Shown piece after piece: positions 51,659 through 59,354 of a stretch of 64,000 nucleotides of DNA. A program made the translations under genes and the position numbers. Every line of letters begins with the position of its first letter. The first letter of the stretch is position 1. This DNA comes from DATLXU01 sp035575515 (GTDB taxonomy: Bacteria; Acidobacteriota; Blastocatellia; UBA7656). The stretch lies in NCBI GenBank assembly GCA_035575515.1, contig DATLXU010000101.1, forward strand, positions 1-64,000, in the 5' to 3' direction. The notes under the pieces are model-generated. The model saw only the letters and a list, made by a program, of their open reading frames with translations. It did no database searches and had not been told where the DNA came from.

Positions 51659-52816
51659 TCATCTATCACTTGCCGGGCGCTCGTTCAGGCGAACGGGAAC
51701 CGTGAGGTGGCGGCCCTGCCGCACTACCTCGACCTGAACAGTTTCGCCGGGATGCTTATCCTGCAAGGCGCGCTGCAAATCGTCGGCATTCGCGACCTTC
51801 TGCCCGTCAACCGATACGATTATGTCGCCGATCTCTTGAAGCACTATGCCGCCGAACAGCGATTCGCTGATAACCGCGCCGCGAAGCCCCGCCGCAGCCG
51901 CGCCGCTGCCTCGATAAACATCGCCCACAATGATTCCCTCTTGAACAGGCAGTCGCAACTGGCGAGCTATGCTGCGATTGAGCGGCATCATCGAGATGCC
52001 CATCCATGGGCGCGATACATATCCTTTGGCGATGAGGTCGGGGATAATCTTCTTCGCCGTGTCAACCGGGACGGCGAAGCCTATGCCGACTGAGCCGCCC
52101 GACGGGCTATAGATGGCCGTGTTGATTCCTATCATCTCGCCCCTTGAATTCAGCAGCGGCCCGCCCGAATTGCCCGGATTGATCGAAGCGTCTGTTTGAA
52201 TCGCGCCCTGAATCGTGCGGCGCGAAACTGAGTCTCGCAAGGGGCGCTCAAGCCCGCTTATGATTCCGGTCGTCAGCGTCCGCTGAAGCCCGAAGGGGTT
52301 TCCAATTGCCAGAACCTTCTGACCGACCTGCAGCCCTTGCGACGTGCCGAGCTTGACTACGGTCAGGTGATAGTTGCTCGGCACATTGACCTTGATGACG
52401 GCGAGGTCGTTGTCGCGGTCAGTGCCGACGACGCGAGCCGGGAACTTGTCGTCTTCAATCTGCACTTCAAGCTCGCTTGCGTCCTGAACGACGTGATAGT
52501 TAGTGAGAATATGGCCTTCGGTATCTATAATTGAGCCGGAGCCGGTTCCTTCAGCGGGAAAAACGCCGAATAACCCCTGTTGATAAATCTTGCTCGTTAT
52601 GTTGACGACGCCGGGACTCACCATGCGATAGACATCAATGTTATTCTGCTCATCCGATCCGATGCTCGGCTCGGCAGGCGCAGCAGGCTCAGCCGCGTTC
52701 GTATTCATTGCCGGAGCAGGTCCCATCGCGCGCTGAACCGTGACGAATATGCCAGCCGTCAATAGTGATGATATAAACGCGACCAGCACCAGATGTTTGG
52801 CCGAGATTCTGTACAT
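51659..52816 (-). CDS. HtrA/DegP-family serine protease with one PDZ domain
   Basis: 385-residue periplasmic quality-control protease anchored by one N-terminal helix (LVLVAFISSLLTAGIFVTV). The trypsin-like domain has the triad His108 (TNYHVV), Asp137 (DNDLAVI) and Ser217 (GNSGGPL), and the GTGSGSIID entry motif. A single PDZ domain follows (about 285-375: WMGISMMPLNRSIARQLRLP..., GDIIVSVDGQKVANADDLQ). One PDZ and a membrane anchor make it DegS/HhoA-like rather than DegP-like. Start 52816 has AAGGAGGAAG upstream. Single gene. Confidence 0.94.
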   Translation of the reverse strand: MYRISAKHLVLVAFISSLLTAGIFVTVQRAMGPAPAMNTNAAEPAAPAEPSIGSDEQNNIDVYRMVSPGVVNITSKIYQQGLFGVFPAEGTGSGSIIDTEGHILTNYHVVQDASELEVQIEDDKFPARVVGTDRDNDLAVIKVNVPSNYHLTVVKLGTSQGLQVGQKVLAIGNPFGLQRTLTTGIISGLERPLRDSVSRRTIQGAIQTDASINPGNSGGPLLNSRGEMIGINTAIYSPSGGSVGIGFAVPVDTAKKIIPDLIAKGYVSRPWMGISMMPLNRSIARQLRLPVQEGIIVGDVYRGSGAAAAGLRGAVISESLFGGIVLQEIGDIIVSVDGQKVANADDLQRALQDKHPGETVQVEVVRQGRHLTVPVRLNERPASDR

Positions 52817-53163
52817 ACCAACTTCCTCCTTAATAGCTTCCCTCCAATTACAACCAACTTCATCATGTTAGTCCAAAACTGAGCTGTCATCCACCTTCAG
52901 CCGACAATTAAACGCCGCTTCCGTACAAGCGGTTGCAAGATTTTAGACGGCTAATACGGCCAGCAAATCGGGCCGTCAATTAAGAGGAAGCAAAGGTGAG
53001 GGTTCAGGCTTCGGCTCGCTGAAATGTGTCGATCAACAACATCTGAATCGCACAACAAAGAGCGCGGATGCAATAGGCATAAAAGAAGGGCCGACGCGCA
53101 GATTGCTTTGTTTGAGGTTGCTGCGCGCCTGCCCATTAACGAAGTTGGAATACTTATCTATTC
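52817..53163. other. intergenic region upstream of htrA
   Basis: 347 bases without a convincing gene. It contains the htrA ribosome site at its left edge and one small hairpin, ACGGCC...GGGCCGT near 52956-52976. I see no clear promoter pair. The 49-residue membrane protein gene ends at its right edge. Confidence 0.4.
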
Positions 53164-53313
53164 TCAGACAACAGTTCGACGACCGCTGACCAGGTTGATG
53201 ATCAGCACTATCGCCGCGACGACTAACAGAAGGTGAATCAACGCGCCGCCGACATTGCCGATCAAACCGAGCAGCCACAGAACTAGAAGAATAACGAAGA
53301 TAGTCCAAAGCAT
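53164..53313 (-). CDS. 49-residue Lmo0937-family small membrane protein
   Basis: A very short gene: start MLWTIFVILLVLWLLGLIGN, then a GG-A hinge, a second helix (LIHLLLVVAAIVLIINLV) and a basic end (SGRRTVV). This is the characteristic two-helix hairpin of the lmo0937/DUF5670 family, found in many bacteria and often stress- or envelope-associated, with no established function. GGGAGGA stands six bases before the ATG at 53313. The 249 bases upstream (53314-53562) carry no gene I can support. Confidence 0.85.
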   Translation of the reverse strand: MLWTIFVILLVLWLLGLIGNVGGALIHLLLVVAAIVLIINLVSGRRTVV

Positions 53314-53562
53314 AGTGTTCCTCCCTTTTCGATTTCAAACCCTCTCCGCGTCGAGCGCAAGACTGCTCGCTCAACAGCGGAAGCCCTTCGCCTATCTGGC
53401 ATCTTACAAACTGCAACGGTTGTGCCATCAGCGCGCGCAGTCTTTGAAATACGCCTCTATTTAAAATATTCACGCAAACACAGGCCTTTACAGTATTGCG
53501 GGCGTGATTGATTGAAGAACAACGTACAGCTTCCTTACACATTCGTTGCGAAGGTGTATTAG

Positions 53563-53650
53563 AAAGGATGAGGAATGAATAAGGACGCGAGATTTACGCA
53601 TTTCAAATTTGAGATTCGGGATTTGAAATCCTTCATCCCTCATCCCTTAT
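53563..53650. repeat. foldback repeat, GGATGAGG-word family
   Basis: The left arm AAGGATGAGGAATGAATAAG starts at about 53564. The right arm CCTTCATCCCTCATCCCTTA ends at about 53649. Inside are ATTTCAAAT and ATTTGAAAT around a TTGAGATT core, the same inner words as at 2141-2164. The GGGATGA word on the minus strand supplies the stop codon of the metallophosphoesterase. Confidence 0.8.
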
Positions 53651-54431
53651 GCCGCGGCCATACGGTTGACGTTGAAGCGAGGAAGCGGGCACACTCGTCC
53701 GAATAAATGTAGCTCGTGACTCTTATTTCGAGTTCGGCAACCTCGATGAGATTGAAAGAATTCTTCAGGCGCTCGCTGCCGCGCCCGCGAAGCGACGCGG
53801 CTGTGCCTGCCTGGACCAACAGCAGCCCGCGCTCGGCCTCAGCGTGAACCGAGACGTGCGACTGGTGCAGGTGCCCTGTCAGCACAACGTCAATGCCGCA
53901 ATCCGCGAACGCTCTCAACGCGCGCTCGACTCCGCCGACCGTGTCCTCATGCTCGAAACCGGGCGGCTGAACCAACGGGTGGTGCGCTACCAGCACCTTC
54001 AAACGATTCGACACTTCGCACATTCGCGCTCTTACTACTTCGACGTCGCCGCTCGATATGCGCCCGCCTTTGATTGTGAAGCTGCGCGTCGTATCAAGCC
54101 CCATAACAAACAGATCATCATCCACATAGGTCGGATTCAAATCAGCGGTGATCCATCTCCTATACTTTTCAAGCGGCGACAGGAATCTATCGAAGACATT
54201 CCAGAGCGGAACATCGTGATTGCCCGGTACAACGACAATCGGCGCGCTTATTCGATCAAGAAAAGACCGGGCCTCGCGAAACTGAGATGTTCGCGCCCGC
54301 TGCGTGAGGTCGCCCGATATGGCCACAACCGTCGGCTCGATTGTTTTTATCTCAGCGAGAATCGCTTCGGCCCAGTTCGGAGCTTGCGCTCCGCCGAAGT
54401 GTATATCTGAAAAGTGCAGGATCGTTTTCAT
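53640..54431 (-). CDS. calcineurin-like metallophosphoesterase
   Basis: 263-residue phosphodiesterase with the dimetal signature: Asp9 and His11 in HFSDIHFGG, SGDLTQRA, VPGNHDVPL, VAHHPLVQ and GHLHQSH. The arrangement is closest to CpdA-type (3',5'-cAMP) and related phosphodiesterases, but many substrates are possible. No signal peptide, so cytosolic. It is co-directional with the lipid kinase 60 bases upstream, with a hairpin repeat between them. Its final residues and stop codon (RHKG, then TGA) come from the downstream repeat. Confidence 0.9.
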   Translation of the reverse strand: MKTILHFSDIHFGGAQAPNWAEAILAEIKTIEPTVVAISGDLTQRARTSQFREARSFLDRISAPIVVVPGNHDVPLWNVFDRFLSPLEKYRRWITADLNPTYVDDDLFVMGLDTTRSFTIKGGRISSGDVEVVRARMCEVSNRLKVLVAHHPLVQPPGFEHEDTVGGVERALRAFADCGIDVVLTGHLHQSHVSVHAEAERGLLLVQAGTAASLRGRGSERLKNSFNLIEVAELEIRVTSYIYSDECARFLASTSTVWPRHKG

Positions 54432-54434
54432 TTC

Positions 54435-54538
54435 AGGGGGCAGGAATCAGGGGTCGGGGATCAGGGTCTGATGAATTTCAAACTTGAAAGATCAAATCTC
54501 AAATTCACTGTCACCTGACTCCCGACTCCTGACCCCTG
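54435..54538. repeat. foldback repeat with GGGGTCAG arms and TTTGAGATTT core
   Basis: The left arm, about 54435-54467, has CAGGGGGCAGGAATCAGGGG and GGGGATCAGGG. The right arm, about 54513-54536, has CACCTGACTCCCGACTCCTG. The loop contains ATTTCAAA and CAAATCTCAAATT, words otherwise found in the core of the GGATGAGG elements, so this is a composite of two families. It encodes the C-terminus of the lipid kinase. Confidence 0.75.
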
Positions 54539-55409
54539 TGATAACTCGCAGGCTGGCGGGCAGCGAGCGATAACGCAAAGGCGTGCTCAAACGGAATACT
54601 TCGCCGTCTAAAGCCACGCGCACGTGTTTGCGATGGGTGTGAACGACAGCCTCCGGCGATTTATAGCTCTCGAAGCTCGTGGCTTCTTCGAGCTTGAATA
54701 CAAGGCTGTGGAGAGCTATGCGCAAAAGTCCCGCGCGACGCTCTTCGTTCAGAAGATATATGCCGAGCACGCCGCCATCGAGCCGTTCGCGCTCCGTAAG
54801 ATTGCGCGGCTCGAATCGGTACTCGTTATTGCTCACCATCAACATGGGACAGCGTCGGCTTATTAGCTGGCCATTGAACTCGGCCACGACGCGGATGAAC
54901 GGGAAGCGCGCAAGCACGATCACCGAAGCTACGACCATCGCGGGCCAGCGGCCAATTCTCGCGCGCCACACCTGTCGCAGTCGCGCCTGATCCGGATAGA
55001 TGCCCAGACTTGAGTTATTGATGAACACACGATTATTGACCGACGCCGTGTCAACCATCTTTACTTCGCCTGAGCATATCACTTCGATGGCCTCATCAAT
55101 ATCAAACGGAATGCGCAGATCACGCGCGAAGTGATTCAGAGTGCCGAGCGGCAACACGCCTAGCGTCACGTTGCGCCCGACAAGCTCGGATGCAATGGTG
55201 CTCACGGTTCCGTCGCCTCCGCCAGCAACTATCACGTCGAACCCTTCGGCGCGCATCGAGCGCGCCGTCTCGCGCAGCGCCTTTCCGCTCGCCAGCGCGA
55301 TTTGCGCGCGGCAAGCGTGTTTCTCAAATGCGGCGTAAATCCTGTCTGTAAGTTGGCGACCCTCGCGAGACCCGGCAGTTCCGTTGATGATGACGCCCAC
55401 GCTTCGCAT
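54492..55409 (-). CDS. diacylglycerol / sphingosine kinase-like lipid kinase (YegS/DgkB family)
   Basis: 305-residue ATP-dependent lipid kinase of the DAGK catalytic fold. It opens VGVIINGTAGSREGRQLTDRI, and carries the catalytic-site signature VAGGGDGTVSTIASEL, LGVLPLGTLNHFARDLRIP, and the later beta-sandwich half (FINNSSLGIYPD, ALDGEVFRLSTPL). Likely role: phosphorylating diacylglycerol or a related membrane lipid for phospholipid recycling. The last about 15 residues (ITGVRSRESGDSEFEI) are translated hairpin repeat. Start 55409 is the family-typical one. Confidence 0.9.
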   Translation of the reverse strand: MRSVGVIINGTAGSREGRQLTDRIYAAFEKHACRAQIALASGKALRETARSMRAEGFDVIVAGGGDGTVSTIASELVGRNVTLGVLPLGTLNHFARDLRIPFDIDEAIEVICSGEVKMVDTASVNNRVFINNSSLGIYPDQARLRQVWRARIGRWPAMVVASVIVLARFPFIRVVAEFNGQLISRRCPMLMVSNNEYRFEPRNLTERERLDGGVLGIYLLNEERRAGLLRIALHSLVFKLEEATSFESYKSPEAVVHTHRKHVRVALDGEVFRLSTPLRYRSLPASLRVITGVRSRESGDSEFEI

Positions 55410-55508
55410 TCTTTTTCAGATTACAGGCTGTGGCTTGAGCCTTACAAGTCTGACAGGTCGCCTCTGCGCAATGATTGAGATGTTACAAAACAGGTTGCCT
55501 GTTTTCGC

Positions 55509-55537
55509 TTGACACTACAATCGCGTTGCGCTAGTAT
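55509..55537 (+). promoter_or_regulatory. consensus-like sigma-70 promoter
   Basis: TTGACA (55509-55514), an exact 17-base spacer, TAGTAT (55532-55537). Transcription should begin near 55544. No open reading frame with a ribosome site follows before the terminator at 55621. Confidence 0.7.
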
Positions 55538-55543
55538 GCGGCA

Positions 55544-55676
55544 CGTTTCGCGCAAGCAGCTTTCTAAACTGACACAGAGCGGTTAGAGACTTTGAGCAGC
55601 ACGCAGTGAAAGACTGAAAGAAGCCGCAAAGGGAGACTCGCTCCTGCCGAGTCTCGCTTTGCGGCTTTTGTTTTCA
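55544..55676 (+). ncRNA. candidate small RNA (or csp leader with attenuator)
   Basis: About 130 bases bounded by a near-perfect promoter and a strong terminator hairpin, in a 406-base gap with no protein gene. It may be an independent small RNA. Alternatively it is the long 5' leader of the cold-shock gene that starts at 55816, with the hairpin acting as a temperature- or protein-controlled attenuator. I do not recognise a known RNA family. Confidence 0.4.
55621..55676 (+). terminator. strong intrinsic terminator hairpin
   Basis: AAGCCGCAAAG (55621-55631) plus GAGACTCG pair with CGAGTCTC plus CTTTGCGGCTT (ending at 55667) with one G-G mismatch and a 7-base loop, then TTTTGTTTTC. About 19 paired positions. 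Confidence 0.85.
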
Positions 55677-55720
55677 GCTTTCCGGCGGCGGGCGATTTTT
55701 CAGGCGAATCGCTCGTCGCG

Positions 55721-55734
55721 GCGGCACGTGCCGC
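55721..55734. promoter_or_regulatory. perfect 14-bp palindrome upstream of csp
   Basis: GCGGCACGTGCCGC is an exact palindrome 82 bases before the cold-shock gene. It could be a repressor or activator site (CACGTG core). No obvious -10/-35 pair is seen between it and the gene. Confidence 0.35.
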
Positions 55735-55815
55735 TGTATGCGAGCGCGAAAAAATTTAATCCGCGCGGCTCACACTGCGGCGCGGGTTGAATCAGACCTG
55801 GAGGAGGATGCTTAG

Positions 55816-56022
55816 ATGTCTATATCGCAGGGCAAGGTCAAATGGTTCAGCAACGCTAAAGGCTACGGGTTCATTGAGCAGCCGGGCGGAGTGGATGTAT
55901 TCGTCCACTACTCGGCCATTCAACAGGAAGGGTACAAATCGCTCAAACAGGGTGAGACCGTCGAATTCCAGATTGTGAATGGCCCGAAAGGACCGCAGGC
56001 CGAAGCCGTCAAACGGCTTTAA
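55816..56022 (+). CDS. cold-shock domain protein (CspA family)
   Basis: 68-residue single-strand nucleic-acid-binding OB-fold protein. RNP1 is KGYGFIEQ and RNP2 is VDVFVHYSAI; the opening QGKVKWFSNAKG and the end VEFQIVNGPKGPQAEAVKRL are standard. It acts as an RNA chaperone in cold adaptation or growth. A TGGAGGAGG ribosome site lies about ten bases before the ATG. It has its own terminator, and a long upstream region that may be its leader. Confidence 0.96.
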   Translation: MSISQGKVKWFSNAKGYGFIEQPGGVDVFVHYSAIQQEGYKSLKQGETVEFQIVNGPKGPQAEAVKRL

Positions 56023-56047
56023 GATTCACCCCAAGCAGTATTCTGCG

Positions 56048-56082
56048 CGCCCTGCTCTTCGGAGCGGGGCGTTTATCTTTTT
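56048..56082 (+). terminator. intrinsic terminator of the cold-shock gene
   Basis: A ten-pair stem, CGCCCTGCTC (56048-56057) with GAGCGGGGCG (56062-56071), closed by a TTCG tetraloop and followed by TTTATCTTTTT. Confidence 0.9.
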
Positions 56083-56256
56083 AGCGGAATGCATAACCTG
56101 ACTGTTCCGTCATTTTGATTGATTCGGCCAGCCGATAGTCCTCGGTGCTGAGCCTGCTTTCAAGGTTTTTTCAATAATCTTTCAATCCTTATACTATACC
56201 CACTACTGCAGTGGGAACCTTTGTGGGTGTCGAACAAAAGTTATTCGCAAGCCGGT

Positions 56257-57750
56257 ATGAGCACAAAGCATTCAATGAAAGAGACTGTTGAGGATGTTCA
56301 CACAACCGAGACAGGCACACAGAAGGCGAATGACAGGTTGCAGGAAAACGAAATCTCTTACAGCAACCTCGTTGAGAGTGTGCCCGATTGCATCTTCGCG
56401 CTCTCGGCGAAAGATAAGACTTTCTTATGGCTCAATGCCGCATTCGAAACGATAACGGGCTGGTCGCGCTCGCAATGGACAGGAAAGCCTCTCTTATCAC
56501 TCACACACCCTGATGACAGACATTACGTTTCAGAAGCTCTCTCCCGCATCCTCGAAGGCGAATCATTATCCGGCATGGAGTTCAATATAATCTCAAAATC
56601 GGGCGACTTTGTTATCATACGAATGGATGCCACACCTGAGATTGTTAAAGGAAAGGTCGTAAGAATAATCGGGTTCGCCCGCGACATCACAAGCCAGCGA
56701 CAGGTGGAAGAATATCTGAGACAGGCGCTCGCATGGCAGCAAGCGATTTTCGAAGGCTCGCGCGATGCCATATTCATCAGCGATGCCGACTCTCGTTTGA
56801 TTATGGTCAACCGCGCAGCCTGCGAGATGACCGGATACACTAAAGAAGAACTGTTGATGCTTCGCATCCCAGAGCTGCACGAAGAGGCTGATCTTGCCGC
56901 TTATCGCACCTACCACAAGAAGATCATGTCGGGAGAAGAAGTCGTAAGCCGGTCTCGAATTCTCAGAAAGGACGGCATCAAGGTTGATGTTGAATTCAAC
57001 AATCGCTGCATATCAATTTCGGGCACGCGCTATATGCACACGGTCGCTCGCGACATCACCGAGCGTAAGATAGCAGAGGAAGCTTTAAGAGATTCGCGCG
57101 AGCAGATACGCGCCCTCGCCTTGCACCTGCAATCAACTCAGGAAGAAGAGAGGAGCAGGATCGCGCGCGAGATTCACGACGAGTTCGGGTCGGCGCTGAC
57201 GGCGCTGAAACTGGAGATGTTCGGGCTGGAAGCGCGCTTGCGCGAGAATGCTGACGGCCTGCCCGCTCATATAAAAGCGATGTCAGACCTGATTGATTCA
57301 ACCATAGATGCGATGCACAGAATCTCTACAAAGCTGCGCCCTTCTCTATTGGACGATCTTGGGCTGACGGCGGCCATCGAATGGCAGATTGAGGAGTTTC
57401 AACATCGCACCGGAATCAATTGCAGGCTCACTTTAAGCCCGAAAGAAATCCATCTGGACAAAGGACGCTCTACCACCATCTTTCGCATCCTTCAGGAAAG
57501 CCTCACCAACATAGCCCGCCACGCTCAGGCTACCAGAGCTTATATAACTCTGAGAAAGAGCAAGACCAATCTGTCGCTGATTGTTAAAGACAACGGGATA
57601 GGAATCCGCCAGCGCCAGGCGTCGAGTCATAAATCGTTCGGCCTGATAGGAATCAGAGAGAGAATTTCATTCTGGCGCGGCAGCTTTGAGATTAGCGGCG
57701 CTCAGGGAAAAGGGACCGCCTTGAGGATTGATATACCGCTTGAAGAGTGA
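56257..57750 (+). CDS. PAS-domain sensor histidine kinase, NarX/HisKA_3 type
   Basis: 497-residue cytosolic kinase with two PAS sensor domains (first: SNLVESVPDCIFALSAKDKTF...PLLSLTHPDDR; second: IFEGSRDAIFISDADSRLIMVN...ELLMLRIPEL). Each has a PAC-like tail (FARDITSQR and VARDITERK). A HisKA_3 domain follows with phospho-acceptor His307 in RIAREIHDEFGSALTAL, then a HATPase domain (IFRILQESLTNIARHAQA, VKDNGIGI). No membrane helix, so it senses an internal signal such as redox state or a ligand. The start is ATG 56257; a TTG 36 bases upstream is possible. A TATACT (56190-56195) and the hairpin CCCACT/AGTGGG (56199-56215) lie upstream. Operon with the response regulator. Confidence 0.93.
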   Translation: MSTKHSMKETVEDVHTTETGTQKANDRLQENEISYSNLVESVPDCIFALSAKDKTFLWLNAAFETITGWSRSQWTGKPLLSLTHPDDRHYVSEALSRILEGESLSGMEFNIISKSGDFVIIRMDATPEIVKGKVVRIIGFARDITSQRQVEEYLRQALAWQQAIFEGSRDAIFISDADSRLIMVNRAACEMTGYTKEELLMLRIPELHEEADLAAYRTYHKKIMSGEEVVSRSRILRKDGIKVDVEFNNRCISISGTRYMHTVARDITERKIAEEALRDSREQIRALALHLQSTQEEERSRIAREIHDEFGSALTALKLEMFGLEARLRENADGLPAHIKAMSDLIDSTIDAMHRISTKLRPSLLDDLGLTAAIEWQIEEFQHRTGINCRLTLSPKEIHLDKGRSTTIFRILQESLTNIARHAQATRAYITLRKSKTNLSLIVKDNGIGIRQRQASSHKSFGLIGIRERISFWRGSFEISGAQGKGTALRIDIPLEE

Positions 57751-57760
57751 GGAGCAGGAA

Positions 57761-58393
57761 ATGGTAAAGGTGCTTATTGCCGATGACCATACTATAGTGC
57801 GTGAGGGATTGAAACAGATTCTTGCGCAAAGCGTTGATTTGAGCGTGACCGGAGAGGCAGCCAACGGCGGTGAGTTGCTTGAGAAAGTCCGAACTGGCGA
57901 CTGGGACGTGGTACTGCTCGACTTGAACATGCCGGGCCGCGACGGGCTTGATACGTTGAAGCAATTGAAGTGCGAGCGGCCAAAACTGCCCGTGCTTGTC
58001 CTGAGCATGTACCCGGAAGAACAATATGCGGTTCGCATTCTTAAAGCAGGCGCTTCCGGTTATCTCAATAAGCGAAGCGCGCCCGAACAACTTATCGAAG
58101 CCATACGCAGAGTCTCATCCGGCGGGAAATATATCAGCGCGGCGATGGCCGAAAAACTCGCCTTCGAGCTTGAGACAAATTTCCAGGATGCGTTGCACAA
58201 CTCGCTTTCAGACCGCGAGTATCAGGTGCTGTGCCTGCTTGCATCGGGCAAGACCAGAAGAGAGGTTGCCGAAGAACTTTCGCTGAGCGTCAAAAGCATC
58301 AGCACTTATAGAGCGCGCATCCTTGAAAAGCTGCGATTGAAGAGCAACGCAGAACTGACGCATTACGCCATACAGCATGGTCTTGTTGATTAA
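57761..58393 (+). CDS. NarL/FixJ-family response regulator
   Basis: 210 residues. The receiver domain (1-120) has acidic pocket Asp8-Asp9, phospho-acceptor Asp54 (LLDLNMPG), the Ser/Thr (LVLSMYPEE) and Lys (LNKRSAP) switch positions. A LuxR-type helix-turn-helix follows (LSDREYQVLCLLASGKTRREVAEELSLSVKSISTYRARILEKL). Start 57761 has GAGGAGCAGG upstream and lies ten bases after the kinase, so the two are a cognate pair. Likely direct targets include the PilZ gene downstream, where repeated CTTGTAGG-type sites occur. Confidence 0.95.
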   Translation: MVKVLIADDHTIVREGLKQILAQSVDLSVTGEAANGGELLEKVRTGDWDVVLLDLNMPGRDGLDTLKQLKCERPKLPVLVLSMYPEEQYAVRILKAGASGYLNKRSAPEQLIEAIRRVSSGGKYISAAMAEKLAFELETNFQDALHNSLSDREYQVLCLLASGKTRREVAEELSLSVKSISTYRARILEKLRLKSNAELTHYAIQHGLVD

Positions 58394-58848
58394 TATCCTT
58401 TCGTCCAGTTGCGACTGATTCCAATCCTCTGCGCCTACTTTGTGATTACTTTGTAGGATTTTTTCTGTAACAAAAATCAGCCAGCTTATTACCATACTTT
58501 GACCGATACCGCCCGCCAGCCGCAAGGTGTATTGTCCGGTCATTAGTGATGACCATACAGACTCCATCCGGAGTGTGAAGCGAGAGGAGCATATTTTATA
58601 CTCCGGCAGAGTTCTTTCCCTTAACCTCAAAACGCAAAAGCGAGCGGGCTTGTAGGCTGAATTCCTACAAGAAAACTATCCGAGTTCCTACAAGAAATTT
58701 GGTAGTTTACTGATTTACTTGATTTGCGCTAGTTCTTACACTTCTCCTCGTAGAGGCAAACAAGATTAATCAATAGCATCGCTGAGAAGCTATCGCGTCC
58801 AAACAACGATAATCCACTCCCTTAACAATGTGAAGAAGGCATCGCACG
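58394..58848. other. intergenic region between response regulator and PilZ gene
   Basis: 455 bases with no protein gene. It contains direct repeats TACTTTGT (near 58437 and 58447), the CTTGTAGG/CCTACAAG cluster at 58649-58694, and AT-rich sequence at 58695-58760 where a promoter for the PilZ gene would be expected, though no clear hexamer pair stands out. Confidence 0.5.
58649..58694. promoter_or_regulatory. CTTGTAGG inverted and direct repeats, candidate regulator binding sites
   Basis: CTTGTAGG (58649-58656), seven bases, CCTACAAG (58664-58671) form a perfect inverted repeat. A third copy CCTACAAG (58687-58694) follows 23 bases later within an extended direct repeat TTCCTACAAGAAA. A related TTGTAGG occurs at 58451-58457. 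The 7-bp symmetry fits NarL-like dimer sites, and a NarL-family regulator gene is immediately upstream. Confidence 0.5.
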
Positions 58849-59247
58849 ATGAACACCCACAAGTCTATCCCTCATCAATCTCGCGCAAGATCGTCTTACG
58901 CGTTTGAACTGAATAGAAGTCTCAACACGGGACGGGCAATGGGCAAACGCGCTCGAAGGTTCAATCTAAGCTGGCCGGTTCAAATTAAGGTGACCGGCAG
59001 CGGACAGATCGAATTTGAAGAAGAAGGCTGCCTCCAGAATATCAGCTCCAGCGGCGCGCTGCTTTCTCTGAACGCGCCGATAGAAATCGGAGCGAAAGCG
59101 AAGCTCTTCATCAAGCTCCCCTCCAAAGACGATAAATGGATGAGGTATTACGGCGAAGTCGTCCGAAGCGAAACCGTCTCGCAAAAGGTTAGCGTCGCCG
59201 TAAAGTTTTCCAGCGCCCGGCCCGCGTTCTGCCGGACGAAAGATTGA
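58849..59247 (+). CDS. PilZ-domain protein
   Basis: 132 residues. A basic N-terminus of about 38 residues is followed by a PilZ domain: the RR motif (KRARRFNLSWPVQI), the [DN]xSxxG motif (LQNISSSGALLSL) and a beta-barrel body (GAKAKLFIKLPSKDDKWMRYYGEVVRSE, VSVAVKFSS). These two motifs are the c-di-GMP contacts in the family; the second has Asn in place of the usual Asp, which is tolerated in some proteins. An internal ATG at 58939 would leave only the PilZ domain. It probably couples c-di-GMP or stress signals to surface behaviour. Confidence 0.82.
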   Translation: MNTHKSIPHQSRARSSYAFELNRSLNTGRAMGKRARRFNLSWPVQIKVTGSGQIEFEEEGCLQNISSSGALLSLNAPIEIGAKAKLFIKLPSKDDKWMRYYGEVVRSETVSQKVSVAVKFSSARPAFCRTKD

Positions 59248-59354
59248 AGCGCCTTTAATCATCGAGAACGGGACAGGTAAAAGCGATATGAATTTGAAGC
59301 TGTGGGCCGATCACTCCGAACCTAGTGCAAGTCAGGATATAGGGAGAAAACGTC

